From positions 9,339,067-9,403,066 of the forward strand of contig NC_092203.1 in the NCBI RefSeq assembly GCF_043641665.1: DNA of 64,000 nt. The letters run 5' to 3'. The translations under genes and the position numbers were made by a program. Shown here in pieces: positions 33,616-45,959 of the stretch. The stretch is from Enoplosus armatus (lineage: Eukaryota; Chordata; Actinopteri; Centrarchiformes; Enoplosidae). Position 1 is the stretch's first letter. Each line of letters begins with the position of its first letter. Below the pieces are notes generated by a model. The model was not told the origin of the DNA. It made no database searches and saw nothing but the letters and a program-made list of their open reading frames with translations.

Positions 33616-34290
33616 CTCTGTAAAGAGGGGAGCACTTTGGCTAACTGATGAATAGAGGACAGGAGGGAGTGAGTGAAAACAGGGAGAGTGAAAAGGGAAG
33701 AGAAAAAAAAAGAAAGAAGAAGTCTGATTAATAATTGCTGGGCTGCTAGGTGCCGATCTTCTGGCTTCTCACTTCAGTGGGCCGGCGCGGGGATCTCGCC
33801 TTCGGCCGTGTCGGTGGGGCTCATTAGGGAACCTCTAGGGACCTGACAGAAATTGTTAGCGGGATGTGATGGCCGAATCAGACGCACCCCACCCCTCCAC
33901 CACCACCGCTATTCCCTCCACCCTCGCTTCCTCCCTAATTCCCTGCACCCACCCACCCCCCGCCATGCCCCTCATCCGGACAGGAGAGACGGAGTAAAAG
34001 AAGGAGAAGAAGGGGACCACCGGTCCTCCCAAACACTCCCCTCCATCCGTCTCTATAACAAGGCCGCCTGCGCTACACCTGTAATCAAACTCCTCCCAAA
34101 AAAGCACGGGGGGAGCGCGACCAGCTACAGGCCCCGCTCTGATTGGAGCCAGCGGAGGCCGAGGCGAGGAGTACCAGAGCCCCGATCCATAATTGATGTG
34201 TGTGCACAATTACAGGCCTCCAGACATCAGCAAAGTGTTGCACAAGCGCGCCTCAAGGATAGCTGAATTTTGAACAGGCGTTGCATAAAA
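33616..34290. promoter_or_regulatory. GC-rich candidate regulatory block
   Basis: After a purine-rich lead-in (33616-33722) comes TGATTAAT at 33725-33732. A CpG-dense unique stretch follows (33780-33850), then CCATAATTGATGTG near 34188. A 137-codon frame crosses it but is a composition artefact. This is one of the strongest enhancer-like blocks of the middle third. Confidence 0.4.
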
Positions 34291-35199
34291 ATCAAGGATC
34301 ACACTTTTCCTCTGACTGCCCACCCCCACCTCCACCCCCCACCCACTACATCTCTCTCTTTCCTGAATTTTGATATTACTGTCTGTCCAGTGTGTGTGTG
34401 TCTAAAATGTGCCAAGCTAGTATAATGGATGAGTGAATGTGGGCTCACTTCACTGGATATGCATTCAATTTCTCCGTCTAGTGCATATTTTTGACTTTAA
34501 GGATATTCATTTGCACTTGTCCACCCCCCATGAGCTGCACACAGTTGATCTATTTATTTTCTGTAGACGACTGGCAGCATAATCACAACCCGTGTTTACC
34601 TAAAACTTGAAAAAAAAAAAGGATTAAGTTTGTTTCTTTGCGGTCTTGTGTGACCTGTGATATTACAGCTCACAGGGTTCTGGTTAAGGCCATTTTACTC
34701 TGCATGTTCTGTATTCTCTTATTGTTGAAACCACTTTATTTTAAAAGAGTGTCTTTTTAAATCTTTTTTGCCTGTTTAAAAGGTTTCAATTCGTTGTTTA
34801 AATGAATTGTTAGTTCTTTCCGACTCTTAAAAAGCTGCACAAATTAACTTGAGCACAATTACTCAGCAAATATCAACTATTTCAAAGTGGTATGGCTTGA
34901 AATAACACCGGAATAAGGTTACTTTGGTTAACTTTAGTTTAGATTTGATGGCAATTTAATGATTTGTCATCTCCAATAATGACACAAACTGTGAAAAACC
35001 TCAAAATTAATTAATTACAGCATATAGAAATCTTACTGTGCTTTGAAAACGAATGAAAGTCTGTGCTCATTTAGCCTTATGTTACTTTATACGGGTTGAT
35101 TCAGAAAAAATATTCTCATTTTATATTCACAGTTGACTGAAAATCAACAAAAAGACACAATAGTAAAGCGCAGACGCACATTAGCAGTGTTTTCTTATG
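34291..35199. other. AT-rich intergenic DNA, no gene seen
   Basis: C-rich tract at 34318-34350, then AT-rich unique sequence without recognised repeats. Confidence 0.5.
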
Positions 35200-35400
35200 T
35201 GCAAGTGCAGCGTCAGAGCACATTCACCCAAAGGCCCCCGCTGAATAATCTCTCACAGAAATGAAGATTATTGATGATTAAGTCTCCGTACGCATGGGAG
35301 CTCCAACACTAATTTGGCAGTTCAGCAAAAATAAATGGCCATTTGCAAAGTTTTTCAAAGATTTACATAAACCCTCATTTTTCAAGGAGGTGTGAACATG
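35200..35400. promoter_or_regulatory. Candidate regulatory block
   Basis: A GC-richer island in AT-rich DNA, with GATTATTGATGATTAAG at about 35266 and CACTAATTTGGCAG at about 35308. Function is inferred. Confidence 0.28.
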
Positions 35401-35411
35401 AGTGGACTGAA

Positions 35412-35437
35412 GTGTGTGTGTGTGTGTGTGTGTGTGT
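35412..35437. repeat. (GT)n microsatellite
   Basis: A 26-nt GT run. Confidence 0.95.
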
Positions 35438-36479
35438 TAGTGACGGCTTTAAATGGATTGTGGCTTGTGTTGTACAGTAATTTGCTTAAATGTAAAAGTT
35501 TTTCAGTTATTGTAACTACAGAAATATCAGAATCATTTTAGGTATGTTGATCCTTTTTCTCTCTGAAACCCTGAATGCAACTTTCAATTAAAGTCTATCA
35601 TCCTAATGCTGTGCTAAATAAACTAATTTTGCTCAATAAAACATAGTAATTACCGACATTTGAAGACACAATTAACGGGTTTTCCTTCTCAGACCTCCAC
35701 TGGTGTTGTGTTGTATAACAGCCAAGAATATATTATGATTTCTATTCTAAAGTTATGAAGAATTAATAAGTTAAACTCTTGCATCGCGGATGAAAATGTT
35801 GAAATTCGGGAGGTGAACTTGTTCAGTAATCAGTTGATGACCTTATGAGTTTTTTTTCACAATCAACCGCACACTTGAGTAAAGTCTTTTAGCTCGGATG
35901 TGCCTCTGCGTGGGAGTAGGGTGGGAAAGAAAATATTCAAATGAAACAAACACTCATATGCACGCATTCATGACCGCACACCAGGCTGACCCATGAGTTC
36001 AAGTGGAAAAAAAAAAGCAGTTGCATTTTCTTTGGAATTTAACCAAATAACTTCAGATGCGAGTGCACAAACAAAACGAATCAGCATCTTAGCGTCCTCT
36101 GCGGAGATATTTCTACTAAACTGAAGAGAAAGAGATTGAGAGAAGAAGAAGAAGAAGAAGAACGTGTAGCCTTGCAACGCCGAATCTAGTGTCTTCACCC
36201 TTGAGTGTCAACAGGTGAAAGTGGGCGATAACACTGTTTGATGTTGCCAGACAGAATTTCTACCACCCAACTTCACTTCTTCTTCTGCTAGACCTCTCAG
36301 CAGACTTCAAAGCCCCCCCTCCTCCCTCCTCTATCTCTCTCTTCTCACTTTAATCCACTGCAGCAGAGCCCTTCAGTTCAAAGCGCTCAGGAACACCCCC
36401 TCCGCACTCAAAAAAACTGCAACCCAAACTTTTTCTTCAACCCCCCTCCTTCCTCCTCCTCCTCCTCCCTCTGCTGAGT
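35438..36479. other. Intergenic DNA with (GAA)n
   Basis: AT-rich unique sequence, with (GAA)n at 36142-36162 and a C/T-rich stretch at about 36316-36345 and 36440-36470. No gene. Confidence 0.5.
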
Positions 36480-36930
36480 AGCAATTACAGCTCTGCTTGC
36501 GCGCTGACCAGCTCCCGCTATTAATTAATCCCACAAAGAGCGTTCATTTCCTGGCTTTCTCAGATTGACAAGAGATGAAGGGTAGAGGGGGGTGGTGGGG
36601 GGGAGCAGAGATGCCTGTTTCAAAGGCAATTCAGTCTGACCAAGCCAAAGAGAGGAGAGAAGAAGAGAGTAAAAAGGGAGACGAGAAGAAAGACCTGCAC
36701 TCCTAAAGTAGGTGGAGGTGGAGGGCGCATTTGATACAGGGCCCTACTTGAATGTGATTGAATGCTTTGTTGCCGAGGGCTCTTTGCTAATCTTTACCTG
36801 CACAAAAATTCACAGCGTTAGAAAATGCCCGCTGAAGGGCCTGTGAGTTGAGAGGCTTTGGCCTGGGTGGGCGAGACAGTTGGGAAGAGGTTTCATGTCC
36901 TGCCTGCGCGCTCTCTCTTCCTTTCGCCCG
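36480..36930. promoter_or_regulatory. Candidate regulatory block with TTAATTAA palindrome
   Basis: GCAATTACAGC near 36481 and the palindrome TTAATTAA at 36521-36528 lie in unique sequence. A G/A-rich tract (36585-36690) splits the block. A second unique part runs 36700-36900. Confidence 0.3.
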
Positions 36931-37122
36931 TTGGACTTTCTTCTCCGATTGAAAAGGAACTCCTTCTCCTCTAACAGACAGTCGGTTGGGTGGGAGGTGG
37001 TTGGAGGGGCATGAAAACACGCTGAATGAAAAGAGAGGGAAAAAAAGGGGAGGCTGAGAGAGGGGAGACGGACCAGAAGGGGTGGAGCTGGAGAGGAACG
37101 TCGCCAGGAAGAGGGGAGCAAG
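36931..37122. other. Purine-rich intergenic DNA
   Basis: G/A-rich from about 37020 to 37115. Opposite-strand frames there are Ser/Pro/Leu low complexity. Confidence 0.5.
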
Positions 37123-37335
37123 TGACAGCAAAGGGATTCAGACGTTTCATTCATGGCTCGGGCTGTTGTGCTTGAATGGTGTGACAGAATCTAGTGGCTG
37201 GAGTAATCTTATTGTGGACTGAGGTATTCCCAGGGTGGCTATTCCAGATTTGGATGCAGGATTGGAAACTCTACCTGAATGAGCAAGTGCAGCCTGCAAC
37301 TTGTCCTCCAAAAAGACACATATGAGCTCTGTCTG
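37123..37335 (+). repeat. Unidentified interspersed repeat, copy B
   Basis: The counterpart of 32377-32610: TGACAGCAAAGGGATT, GTGACAGAATCTAGTGG, TAATCTTAT, GACTGAGGTA, ACTCTACCTGAATGAGCAAG and AAAAGACACATA in the same order. It carries about 30 extra bp (roughly 37140-37175) relative to copy A. The boundary on the right is uncertain and may extend to about 37420. Confidence 0.75.
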
Positions 37336-38084
37336 ATTTGGATTACGTTGCAAAAGTGCCCTCTTTGATGCCCCCGTGGAAAATAAAACATGATAAACTT
37401 CCAGTGGAGAAGACACGATGCAGTGCCCTCTTGTAACTTTCTATGTAGATCTCAGTCCGTGGGCCAGCCTGAGATCGAGGAAGGTAGAAAATAAGAATAT
37501 TCATTCCTACACTTTTAAATCCCAAAGGAACAAAGAACAAAAGGGAAACCTGAATCAAGTCAATATGACAAAAAATAAATAAATAAATAATCAAGTCTAG
37601 TTCTCTTAATGTTATGTGAGTGGCTGTGGACTACTCTGGAAGAAAATTCCTAACCTGTCTTAGCCTGATGCAGCATCAATAAACCCTTCACTCACCTGAT
37701 GAAGCATCAATATTTCACATAATCAATTTCTTTGAAGGCGGCTGATTGAGGGCCTGAAACTCATTTTGAGACGTTGCAGTCAATACAGTTTAAAATATTA
37801 AAGCACAGTCAGCTTATCTTTGTTTGCGGCGTCCACGAGGGTTACTCTCTAATGCGGTTTTGAATGGCGTTCGAGAGAATCTGGTCTTTATCTGGGCATT
37901 AACATTTAACACAAACAGAGCGTGAGCAGTGTTTTTACTGTCAGCTGCTGCTTAAGTTGGGGGGGTTGATTTGGGATTCATTAGAATTGAATTATTCTTT
38001 CTAAATGTATTGTTTAGGCTTTTGATGCTGGTGTAGACTTCATGTGGTTTGTAGCCATGCTAGCGGCGCGGCTAAATGGATGGC
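37336..38084. other. Intergenic DNA, no gene seen
   Basis: Contains an (AAAT)n stretch at about 37569-37589. Otherwise unremarkable. Confidence 0.5.
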
Positions 38085-38220
38085 AATGTTGGTGAACCAC
38101 TTTGGTCCTGACTGAAAGATCTCAACAACTATTATCGTGATGTTTTGTACAGTCCTGGACCTCAGAGGATGGATCCTAATGAATTCAGTGATGTCTTTAA
38201 AGCTTGTCAGACGTGTACCT
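38085..38220 (+). repeat. Teleost-type interspersed repeat, copy 1
   Basis: ACCACTTTGGTCCTGACTG, GATCTCAACAACTATT, ATGTTTTGTACAG and CAGAGGATGGATCCTAATGA follow in order. This matches from memory a frequent fish repeat and shares its core with 43494-43612. Confidence 0.7.
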
Positions 38221-39000
38221 GACTGATGACTTCTGCCTTGTCCGCTGAATGAAATCACATGTTAGCAGCAGATCAAGTTTCTTCATTCGAGGGCAAAGCA
38301 CTGGCAGGTGTGAAGGGAGCAAAACTCTTCAATAGAGGAAGTAAAAATTTAAATATTCACCCAGAGGCTGGAAAGAAGTGAAGGCCATATTTTCACTGAC
38401 CCCAAATGTCTACAAGTCCAATACTGGCCCACTCTTTAGGCGAGACCAGATGTTCTCGCACATATATTGGTGTGAACATGCGAACACACACTCTCCAAAG
38501 GGTGCCTGCACTGGGGGCCACTGGTTGTTTTTCTATCATTTATCACCTGGGTGTCAGAAGTCGTTATTTAACAGTTGTTTTTATAAATGAAGGGCAGCAA
38601 AAACCTTGGAAATGAATGGCCACACCTGATTGGATGTGATCTCCACTTCCTGTTGTATGTGTGGCCAGACGTTAGAGTTTGTTTTTTCTTTAATTAGGGT
38701 TAAGACATTGTCTATTTTCGACTGGGATTTCTACACCTCACTGAGGTCTATTTGTGAGTCAGAAAATGACAAAGATATATTCCACACATGGCTGAGCTGC
38801 CAATTTACCAATCGCCTCGCTGCTTCATCGCTAGATGTTGTGTGGGTGTTTGCCCCTTCTGCAAAATATGAGCTGGCACTCTACAAACAGAGAGCTTCCT
38901 TCAGGATAATTTGGTCCTCAGGGATGGACTTATGAGCCATTAACAAACTTCCCTCTGCTGTTCCAACAGGCCGTGATTGTTAGAAAAACTAACACTTTAA
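38221..39000. other. Intergenic DNA, no gene seen
   Basis: Unique mixed sequence. The frames at 38378-38935 have no domain and no splice context. Confidence 0.5.
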
Positions 39001-39245
39001 AAACTTAATTTTCCCTCCTTGTTTGGTCGACCTGATTAGCAGACTGCTAATTCTCCTCCCTGGTGCAATTAATCACATTGACACCGGTACTCCGGGCTTC
39101 GGCGGTGTCTTCACTCTCACTCTCAGCCGAGCGGCTTGTAACCGGTGTGCTGTAGGCGCATCAGAAAGTGTTATTTTTGTCATCTCATTACAAGGGTTCA
39201 GAAAACTGCTAAAGAAAAGTCCAGGCTGGTTTGGTATTTTTCTTG
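39001..39245. promoter_or_regulatory. Candidate regulatory block with 17-bp palindromic ATTAGCA site
   Basis: ATTAGCA-GAC-TGCTAAT at 39035-39051 is a perfect inverted repeat with homeodomain cores. A reverse TGATTAAT site (ATTAATCA) lies 16 bp on, at 39068-39075. CpG-containing sequence follows (39080-39160). This is a compact, convincing enhancer-like arrangement. Confidence 0.42.
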
Positions 39246-40640
39246 CAATGTGAAAAAAAAAAAATCTGTTTCGTAGCGTGTGACTTTTGCAGTTTTATAG
39301 AATCAAATGACGTGTCTTGACACTGTTTGAGAGATAAAGGAGCAAAAAGGTAGCACTCCATCTAAACTGCATTACTCCTGTCAAATGGAAACCTGTGTGA
39401 GAGCATGCAAGCATGCTCGAGGCTATCTTGCTGCATGAATATACCCATTAAATCTCATTAGAATGAAGATTTGAGAAATTGTATTTGATGGAGTGTTGCT
39501 TTTTTTTTCTTCACAGCTTTTTGAATACACAGCACCAGAAAGCGTGCTTTACTGTTGGTGTGATCTCATTTATTTCATGTTATTGGGCCTTAAATGGGGT
39601 GAAACTGAAAAAAAAAATAGTCATGCTAAATTATCTCACCACTTTAGTAGCTTTTTATACGATTTGATTTCAGAAAAAAAAAACATTTCAAGCCCTCATG
39701 TGGACCCCAGGAAGATTAGCAACCTTGTTATGGAAACTAATGGGGATCTAAATACATAATAATATTAAATGATAAACTCTTTTTATTGCCTCTCAAATGA
39801 GGAAAAAATACAATTTCAACAAGCATCTCTCACATATTTACTGTATTTTTACAAACTATGTAACGCACCCACACAGGTGTTCAATTATTGGTTGATAAGA
39901 CTTCTTCTCAGCTTGAAGTTGGGAATTATGTGAAGTCAACAACTGGTTCATCATCAACAATTGGCTTACTTACATCGTGTCATTTAATACTATATATGAT
40001 AAATACAGTTTACTGATTTTGAAGAAGACAATTCTACTTTCTTGCATGTTTAGGATTTGCTGAATTCCATATCTGCGTGACTCAATCCTGCACACTGTGT
40101 CTTTAAAAATCAATAGTCTAAAAATGAATGGTATGGGCATTTACTTTATTGCCACAGTCATCATCATCTTAGTAATGATTGCCCTGTAAAAAGCAGGAAA
40201 TGATGCTCGATAATGGAGGACAGGCTTCACCGAGATGCATTTCTGTGTGCTGAATAAAAGCGTTCCTCTCTTTGATGTCTGAAATGGAGACTAAATGGGC
40301 AAGTCTGTAGTCAGGCTTTGTTTTAAAAGAATGAAGGATAAACTGAGAAGTTCTGAGAAGTTTCACAGAACTACACACATCTGATGTGATTTAATTGCTA
40401 CCCATTCTTTTGGTTGCATCAAATGACCCAGTCGTCACCAAATTCGGCGTGAACTTGCACTGCTGAGAGTACATTTATGATTCTTGATAGTTACCCTGTC
40501 ACAAATGTCACCTTTCACATTCATTGTGGCACTCTCGCTGCTACCCACAATGCTAATCTAGTCACTGTGGGAACAACTAGTTCAGCGTTAGAGTTGTCGT
40601 TTGGTAACACAACTGTAGTATGATTTTGGTCCAAAAGTTT
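39246..40640. other. AT-rich intergenic DNA, no gene seen
   Basis: AT-rich unique sequence with A runs at about 39253-39265 and 39608-39618. No motif cluster, repeat family or exon recognised. Confidence 0.5.
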
Positions 40641-41640
40641 GTAGTTGGGAGTTGAAAAAACAATTTTTACAGACTTTTACAGGCTTTTTGAAATCGTCAC
40701 CAGGGTTTTTCTAAATTGTTGTGAATTGCGTCACCTTCCAGCACTCGAAATGGCAGGCCTGCTGTTGTTTGAGAGGTCAGGGGCCAATCTGGGCATCAGA
40801 ATGTCCTGGAAGCCAAATGTGACAGTGCACCTGCCTTGCATTTCAATCCTCACACCCCAAACCTCGCACCAGACCTCGCCATCAAAGAGCTCGGCCCGCG
40901 CTGACTCACATGCGGCAACAGCCAGGACATCTGTGGAGTTTTGGCAGCCACGTGCGTGTGTGTACATGTGTGCACGTTCGCTTGTATATATGTGTGTGCC
41001 TTTGCATCCAGACAGCGTGTGAGACCTCGCATTCCAGCCAACACTGACTCCTACTCAGGCTGTGTTTGGCCAGCAAGCCACTGGGAGCAGCGCCGCGTGT
41101 TACAAGCTGCGGCCATGTTGGAAGTAGAGGCCTGTGGCTGCCGGGGAATCACTTTTACAGCACCCTGCAAAAAAAACTTACAGTTCACACACACATACTC
41201 ACTCACAGTTTTTTTTAGTCTTTGTCGCACTAAAATAGGCACACACGTAAATACTTTACACACAGGCAACCCTCCGCAGCATTAATATTCATTTGCAACT
41301 GTGATGAGCTGTGACATGCTTTCCTGGCAGGCCTCTGGGACCACATGGCCGGGGTGTTAGAGGAAGAGAAAGGCCGAGTCGGAGCATGTTACTCAGGCCT
41401 GCCTCATTCAATTGGATCCAACCACGATGGTCGGATTTCTCAATCTCAGATGGATTCCAGACGTTCCCTTAAAGCTGCTCCTCCCCTTCCTTCACTCTTT
41501 GATTTCAAAAGAGGGACTTCGGGGCTGGTTAAGGCTGCAGGGTGAGGGGATATCTGTGTATCGTGCACATGTGGACGTTTAAGAGAAGAAAATGGAAACC
41601 ATGTTGATAAAAAGGTGCACCTTGCTCTACATCTCAAGGA
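40641..41640. promoter_or_regulatory. Candidate regulatory region, several GC-richer segments
   Basis: Unique segments at about 40735-40950, 41035-41165 and 41325-41545 are GC-richer, with CpG words and a YY1-like GCGGCCATGTTGG near 41109. GT- and CA-rich interruptions lie between. Chance frames of up to 125 codons carry no domain. Confidence 0.27.
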
Positions 41641-42060
41641 CATTTCTCAAATATGAAGCAGCGCTTCTGGGTAAAATTTCGACCCGACGTGGCGCACTTT
41701 AACGAGTTGTTGCTTGTGTGCGGCGTCGGCACGGGGAAGCTGGCATGGCCGATCATGGCGGAACAATGCCGCCTTTTTCACGGCCGCCCATTGTGCACAG
41801 ATCTTTGCATTGTTCGGTCCCCCCCTCGCCCCCTTCACCACTCACACCCAGCCAGCTGGCATGGAGATGGCAGCGCCGTTGACAAGGTTCACAATACCCC
41901 CTCTAGTCCACGCCACAATAGAGGGACATGGACACAGGCACCTCTATGGCACACAAGAGGCTGAGGAGGGGATACTGGGGCCTCACAGGCAGGTGGTGCT
42001 GCCAACGTCTCTGTGACGTGTTGGTAGCTTTCAGCGCTGACAAGGGGCTGGCAGAGAGGT
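41641..42060. promoter_or_regulatory. CpG-rich candidate regulatory block
   Basis: CpG density is high at about 41675-41795 (GACCCGACGTGGCGC, GTGCGGCGTCGGCACGG). GATCATGGCGGAAC near 41752 is a YY1-like word. It could be a small CpG island, but no splice donor or initiator stands out. Confidence 0.3.
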
Positions 42061-42111
42061 TTCTTCTTTTAAAATCCACATTGTTCACGGGGGGCTCTAG
42101 AGGATGAGTGT

Positions 42112-42223
42112 TTGTGCTGTTTTTTTTTTTTTTCTCAGAGAGATGGGGAGCTTAGTCTCCCCTCATTCTCACTGCACACACATGAAGCAGTGAGAGGTGC
42201 ACACACACACACACACACACACA
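42112..42223. repeat. Poly(T) and (CA)n tracts
   Basis: A T run at 42119-42133 and a 24-nt CA run at 42200-42223, with unique sequence between. Confidence 0.85.
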
Positions 42224-43493
42224 TATCCTCGAAATCCAACGGCACCTTCTTCCCCGCTCTGTCTTTCAGCTCTGTTCGCCTCAGCGTATTGCATTATTGC
42301 ACTGACTTTAGACTTTTGTCAAAGCTTATCAATAACAGAAGTGGCAGATTCACATGTCTCTGCAAACTGGAGGGAAAGGAAAGGGGTTTTTATTTTCCGA
42401 GAGGTACTTCGAGTGTCAGAGAGTCTGAGTGACAGCTGGATGCCAGTGTGCCGTTCCTCAAGTCACGATACGGTGTTTGCAGCGGGTGTCACATTTGTCT
42501 GGGTGCTCTTGCCAGCGCCTGAGCTGCTGGTTTGTCATTTCACGAGGAGCTTTAGTGTCTCTGGGAAGCTCCGACTGGGTTACACAAAGTTGAAGGGTGT
42601 GTGACAGCACTGTCAAGGTCCCTGAAGGTCACGTTGAAAATATTTTCTGAAAATAGAATCCAAAACTACAAATTTAAGAGTAAGATATATAAATAGTTGT
42701 ACCTGTTTGCTTTCATGTGTACTAGAAACTATGTTTCTTGTCCTCATGTTTAATGCTTACATCTCAACTTCCTGTATTGTAGATCAGCAGTTTTAAGGAT
42801 ACTGAACTAACCACTGCAGTTTCAACCGTCATTTTCTAGTGATTCTCCGAAAGCAATCTTTCCGTTTCTGTCACGTTTCTAGATATTAACGGTGTAGAAA
42901 AATGCCTTGAACAAGAGAAACTGCATCAGAAATAAGCTAAAGTAACCCATCACGCTGACTGATCCATTCTCTTGTTTTATAAAAAGTCAAATGCCAGTCT
43001 TCATGATGTGTTTGGCTTTTTGCAGTGTCCTTTTAGACGCCTTCTTGTAATAATTGTTTCCTTCTCTCATTGTTTTGTTTATGAATTTCCTCCATGCTTC
43101 TTCCTGTCAGTCTTCAGTCTGTATAGGAGCCGCTGTTTCAGCTCGTCGTAAACATCCGCACAGCACAAGAATCGCTGTTTGACTGGTTGTTTTCTGTTAT
43201 TTATTTATTTCCTTTAATGGCAGGTTGCAATTTAGCACCTTTTCACCCGCGGACACACAATGTCAAATGTTAATGTATGTGCTTGCATAATTTCTGAGGA
43301 GTTCTGTTGTCAGACGACGGCTGTGTGTGAATCTCATTACTGTCAGGGAGGTAAACAGCAGGCCAGTGGCAGCACCAAGATGCTTTTGATGTTGAGATGT
43401 TCCACTGCCTCTGGTTTTCCAGCACAGGCTGCAGTGACATCAAGACGTACCTCTGTGGAGGCGGAGCCTGGCGGGGTAACAGTACAGCACTCT
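42224..43493. other. Intergenic DNA, no gene seen
   Basis: Mixed sequence. The segment 43350-43490 directly precedes the repeat and may belong to it, but this could not be established. Confidence 0.45.
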
Positions 43494-43612
43494 GGTTCAA
43501 ACTGAAATATCTCAACAACTATTGGATGGATTGCCAAGAACATTATACCTGCTTGAAATCAGCATTGTTATTTTAAGCATGTTAGCACGCTCATGTTAGC
43601 ATGCTCATGTAT
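43494..43612 (+). repeat. Teleost-type interspersed repeat, copy 2, with 14-bp tandem end
   Basis: GGTTCAAACTGAAATATCTC and AACAACTATTGGATGGATTG match the same family as 38085-38220. The end carries two tandem 14-bp units, ATGTTAGCACGCTC (43579-43592) and ATGTTAGCATGCTC (43593-43606). A similar CTAGCATGTTAGCTG word is at about 43726. Confidence 0.75.
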
Positions 43613-43979
43613 ATTCTTGTGTTTGTTTAAATGATTCAGCAAAAAAAAAAGAAATTCTAATGTGAAATTCTACAAATTAATATTAATATAATATTAATAA
43701 GAGGATACACAGGAATTGGTGATTGCTAGCATGTTAGCTGTATTCAATACCTGCCAACTTTCAAGTTCAAGTTGCATTTATTTTCTCACCAGTCCGTCCC
43801 TGTGGACCCCCCCATCTCACCCTCCTCTTTCCTCCCCTTTTCCCTTACAACCCCTCCTGCCCCACCCCAAAGGTTCTCCCCTCCTTGCCGCTGTCAGTTC
43901 AGCACTTTTAAGGGAATTGGTGCTCTTTGAAATGCATATTCTGCAAGGCCCGACACTGGCATGTGTACACTGCTGAGTA
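43613..43979. other. Intergenic DNA, A- and C-rich low complexity
   Basis: An A run at 43641-43650, a TAATATTAATA-rich stretch at 43678-43702 and a C/T-rich tract at 43806-43885. Confidence 0.5.
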
Positions 43980-44250
43980 ATTGTGGAGGCCAAATGTTTA
44001 ATTACACATGGCAGGCCAAGCAGCGGGAGGCCACACCGCAGCGGGGCTCAAAAACAACGGCCTCTCTCGGTCGGACGCGCCAATAACAACCAGCCCCCCC
44101 CCCGCCCCCCTCCCAAAAAACATACTGAGAGTACAGACGGCAGGCCGAGGGGAGGTGAAGGGAAGGGAGGGAGGGGAATTTGTTTTCATGTGCATGTTTG
44201 TAAAAGCAGATTTAACTCTTGAATTCCTGTGCGAATGTTTGATCGGTTAA
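43980..44250. other. GC-rich segment with C-run quadruplex motif on the minus strand
   Basis: C10-G-C6-T-C3 at 44094-44113 gives G-quadruplex potential on the minus strand. The left part, 43985-44080, is CpG-containing unique sequence that may be regulatory. Confidence 0.4.
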
Positions 44251-44965
44251 AAGTAAAGATCAAAAGGGGGTTCACCGAGCTGCAGTTGCGTGCAAAGACT
44301 GTCAGGAACAACACAGGTCACTGAGCAATGCATACCTCCAGTCCAAGGTGTGCAAACACTTAGCCGGAATATGTTCTTCTGCTGAATGTGCTTAAGCTTT
44401 GCATTAGCCCTATGGTGGTCTTTGGTCTTCTCAGCAGGCCTGGGGTTTGTCCTGGTTCTGCTAATGGATCCAGACTGGTCCCGGGGAGCTGGGTGGAGGA
44501 GGTGGGGATAGGGGAGGGCAGGGAGACTGGGGCCCAGTGTCTGTGACCCCCGGGTGGCGGGAGGAAGTGCAGAGCAGCAGGGGAAGTGGGAGCACCTGTG
44601 CAGGTCAGTGGCGGCCCGTCAAGCTTAACTAATTTTGAAATTGACCTCCGACCTCCATTCCCACGGTGCACCGGGGCACAGGCTGAGAAAGGTCTGGTCT
44701 CCTCTTCCAGCTTGACTCCTGCTTCTAATTACCGGCTAGAACAAAGTTGTTATCTGATTAAGCCTCCTTATAAAACCATATCATTGATTGTATCCTTTGC
44801 TCGGTGTCGGTACAAATTAGCCCATTAACACACAACAGGGATGTGGCGAGTGATTTAATAAAATGAAGCTAAAGCCGATAATGGCTGCTGTTCCTTGAGT
44901 GGTTGACCTACTGTGAGGGATTAGCAAAGCCTGCTCTCAGCCCTACACTCACTACACACATATTT
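44251..44965. promoter_or_regulatory. Candidate regulatory block with near-DR1
   Basis: TGACCT-C-CGACCT (44642-44654) is a DR1 with one mismatch. The sequence from 44610 to 44960 is unique, with TAATTACCGG near 44727, CATTAACAC near 44823 and GATTTAATAAAATG near 44850. The left part, 44400-44600, is G-rich and less convincing. Confidence 0.38.
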
Positions 44966-45959
44966 ACAGGCACAATTAACTGCTAGCATATCCCGAAATT
45001 CTACATTGAAGGTACATGTTTGAAAAAAAATGGCTAAAACTTATTTTATTATATTTTATATAATATAGAATAGTATATTTCATTAATAAGAATTCAGTAT
45101 TTACTTTGCTATTCCTGCCATATGGTCACAGTTGATGGATTTACAGCTTGCTGAATGGCTAATCTTGCATGTCAAGATCAATGACGTGGAGAAATCAGTC
45201 TAATCTGTCTGCAAGAGCTGTTAAAACGTCTCCACATACAGTACATGTGTGTCTGGGAACACCTGTGTACTCTGTACGAGTGTGTTTCTGTCTGCCGGTG
45301 TGGTCTGTGTCTATGTGCCTACAAGCTGTAACATGCTCAAACAATCACATAACGATTAAACCGCAGCGGCCCCTCAATTTTCAGCCACACTTGGTGTCAC
45401 GGGGGAAAGCAGCACTGCCAGATGTTACAGTTGTTTCATATCGGAAAAACAAACGCACTTCTTAATAAATAAATTCTGTGTATTAGCTGCGGTGCAAGTC
45501 GTATTGAAATGATCTAGATCTTTACATTTTTTTCAGCTGGATTTCTTGGTGTTTACATACACCTGTCAATCAAACAGTAGGGGCGGTTCTAGGACGCTGT
45601 CAGCCTTGGACTTTGATTTCCCGTTGATGAAGACTTTCTGTAGGCGGCGTTCTTTGTACGTGCTCTTATTTACTTCGGTTTATTCAGCGACGACCTGCAG
45701 CGCACATAAATCACAACACTTCCTGTTCAGCGGAGGATTTACGTCAGTAGATGTGAGCGCTTTCATGAACTGGCTGTAGGTTGATGCGCGAGCCAACCAA
45801 AAGTGGTTGTAAAACATTAATTTTTTATCTGAAGTGTCATCAACCTCCCTCTGCCTTTCATTCCTCTGCAGTGGAGGGACAAGTATTAATGTCAGGATGT
45901 GTTTTAGGGTGGAGGTGGAGGGCACCTGAAGGATGGAGAACAGCAGACACCAACATCCG
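44966..45959. other. Intergenic DNA, no gene seen
   Basis: An AT-rich TATATTATA-like stretch lies at 45035-45085, with unique mixed sequence after it. No exon recognised. Confidence 0.5.

Noticed and set aside
33853..34266. 137-codon frame in a GC-rich block
   Set aside because: His/Pro/Arg composition follows from base content. No domain or splice sites.
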